Shown here in pieces: positions 15,435 to 15,555 of a stretch of DNA of 15,555 bases (position 1 is its first letter; each line of letters opens with the position of its first letter). Below the pieces are notes generated by a model, which saw nothing but the letters and a program-made list of their open reading frames with translations, ran no database searches and was not told the DNA's origin. Origin of the DNA: Nitrospirota bacterium. GTDB lineage: Bacteria; Nitrospirota; Thermodesulfovibrionia; Thermodesulfovibrionales; JdFR-86. The translations under genes were made by a program, and so were the position numbers. Location: the NCBI GenBank assembly GCA_030667205.1, contig DAOUWH010000004.1:1-15555 (forward strand). Reading direction: 5' to 3'.

Positions 15435-15555
15435 TCAGCCGAGGAAGTCCCTGGGCTTGCCCGCGCCCCTGGGGGGGCCGACCCGTCCGTCCTCCTCAAG
15501 AAGCTCCATGATGCTCGCGGCCCTGTTGTAGCCGACCTTGAACTTCCTCTGAATC
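15435..15555 (-). CDS. ftsK: DNA translocase FtsK, C-terminal gamma domain end (5' part outside window)
   Basis: The frame is open from the right edge and ends with TGA at 15437-15435, giving 39 residues. These read IQRKFKVGYNRAASIMELLE, then EDGRVGPPRG and a short KPRDFLG end. This matches the winged-helix gamma domain of FtsK/SpoIIIE translocases, which binds oriented chromosome sequences and guides DNA pumping at the division septum. The QR-F-GYNRAA-LEE-G-VGP pattern is very characteristic. The ATPase and membrane parts lie outside the window. It is too short to exclude a close paralogue, but the domain identity is clear. Confidence 0.88.
   Translation of the reverse strand, partial: IQRKFKVGYNRAASIMELLEEDGRVGPPRGAGKPRDFLG

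Overview
The window looks like chromosomal DNA from a Gram-negative-type bacterium with fairly high GC and densely packed operons. It uses AGG (Arg), ATA (Ile) and CTT/CTC (Leu) freely. Together with the short archaeal/thermophile-like AhcY and the DUF3536 GH57 protein, this suggests a Desulfobacterota/Nitrospirota-like lineage. That placement is an inference from style, not a taxonomic result. I see no mobile elements, RNA genes or CRISPR arrays.

Bases 1-7682 (+ strand) carry a glycogen/maltodextrin-to-trehalose block. It holds the C-terminal part of treZ (the gene enters from the left edge), a GH57/DUF3536 putative glycoside hydrolase, full-length treY, and a sugar-binding lipoprotein whose start overlaps the treY stop. 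TreY makes maltooligosyl-trehalose from the reducing end of an alpha-1,4-glucan and TreZ releases trehalose. The GH57 protein between them has no established reaction.

Bases 7683-11927 (+ strand) hold the rest of an ABC sugar importer. A 160-bp gap contains a 13-bp perfect palindrome overlapping a candidate promoter. It is followed by a MalF-type permease, a ClC-family anion transporter gene, a MalG-type permease and a MalK/UgpC-type ATPase. With the lipoprotein upstream, the importer resembles LpqY-SugABC trehalose uptake systems, so the locus may both make and recapture trehalose (or feed maltodextrin to TreY). The ClC gene sits between the two permease genes with 4-bp stop/start overlaps on both sides, and is broken by one in-frame TAA codon.

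Bases 11936-15555 (- strand) converge on the ABC operon with only 8 bp between. Read in the direction of transcription they are the 3' end of ftsK (entering from the right edge), a 122-bp AT-rich gap with a candidate metK promoter, metK, ahcY, and a PAS-GGDEF gene. metK and ahcY make S-adenosylmethionine and clear S-adenosylhomocysteine. The PAS-GGDEF protein has a degenerate active-site motif (SGNEL) but keeps a correctly spaced RxxD inhibitory site, so it may bind c-di-GMP rather than make it.

The most unusual points are the ClC gene inside a sugar ABC operon with its premature stop, the degenerate GGDEF protein at the end of a SAM-cycle operon, and the GH57 protein between treZ and treY.
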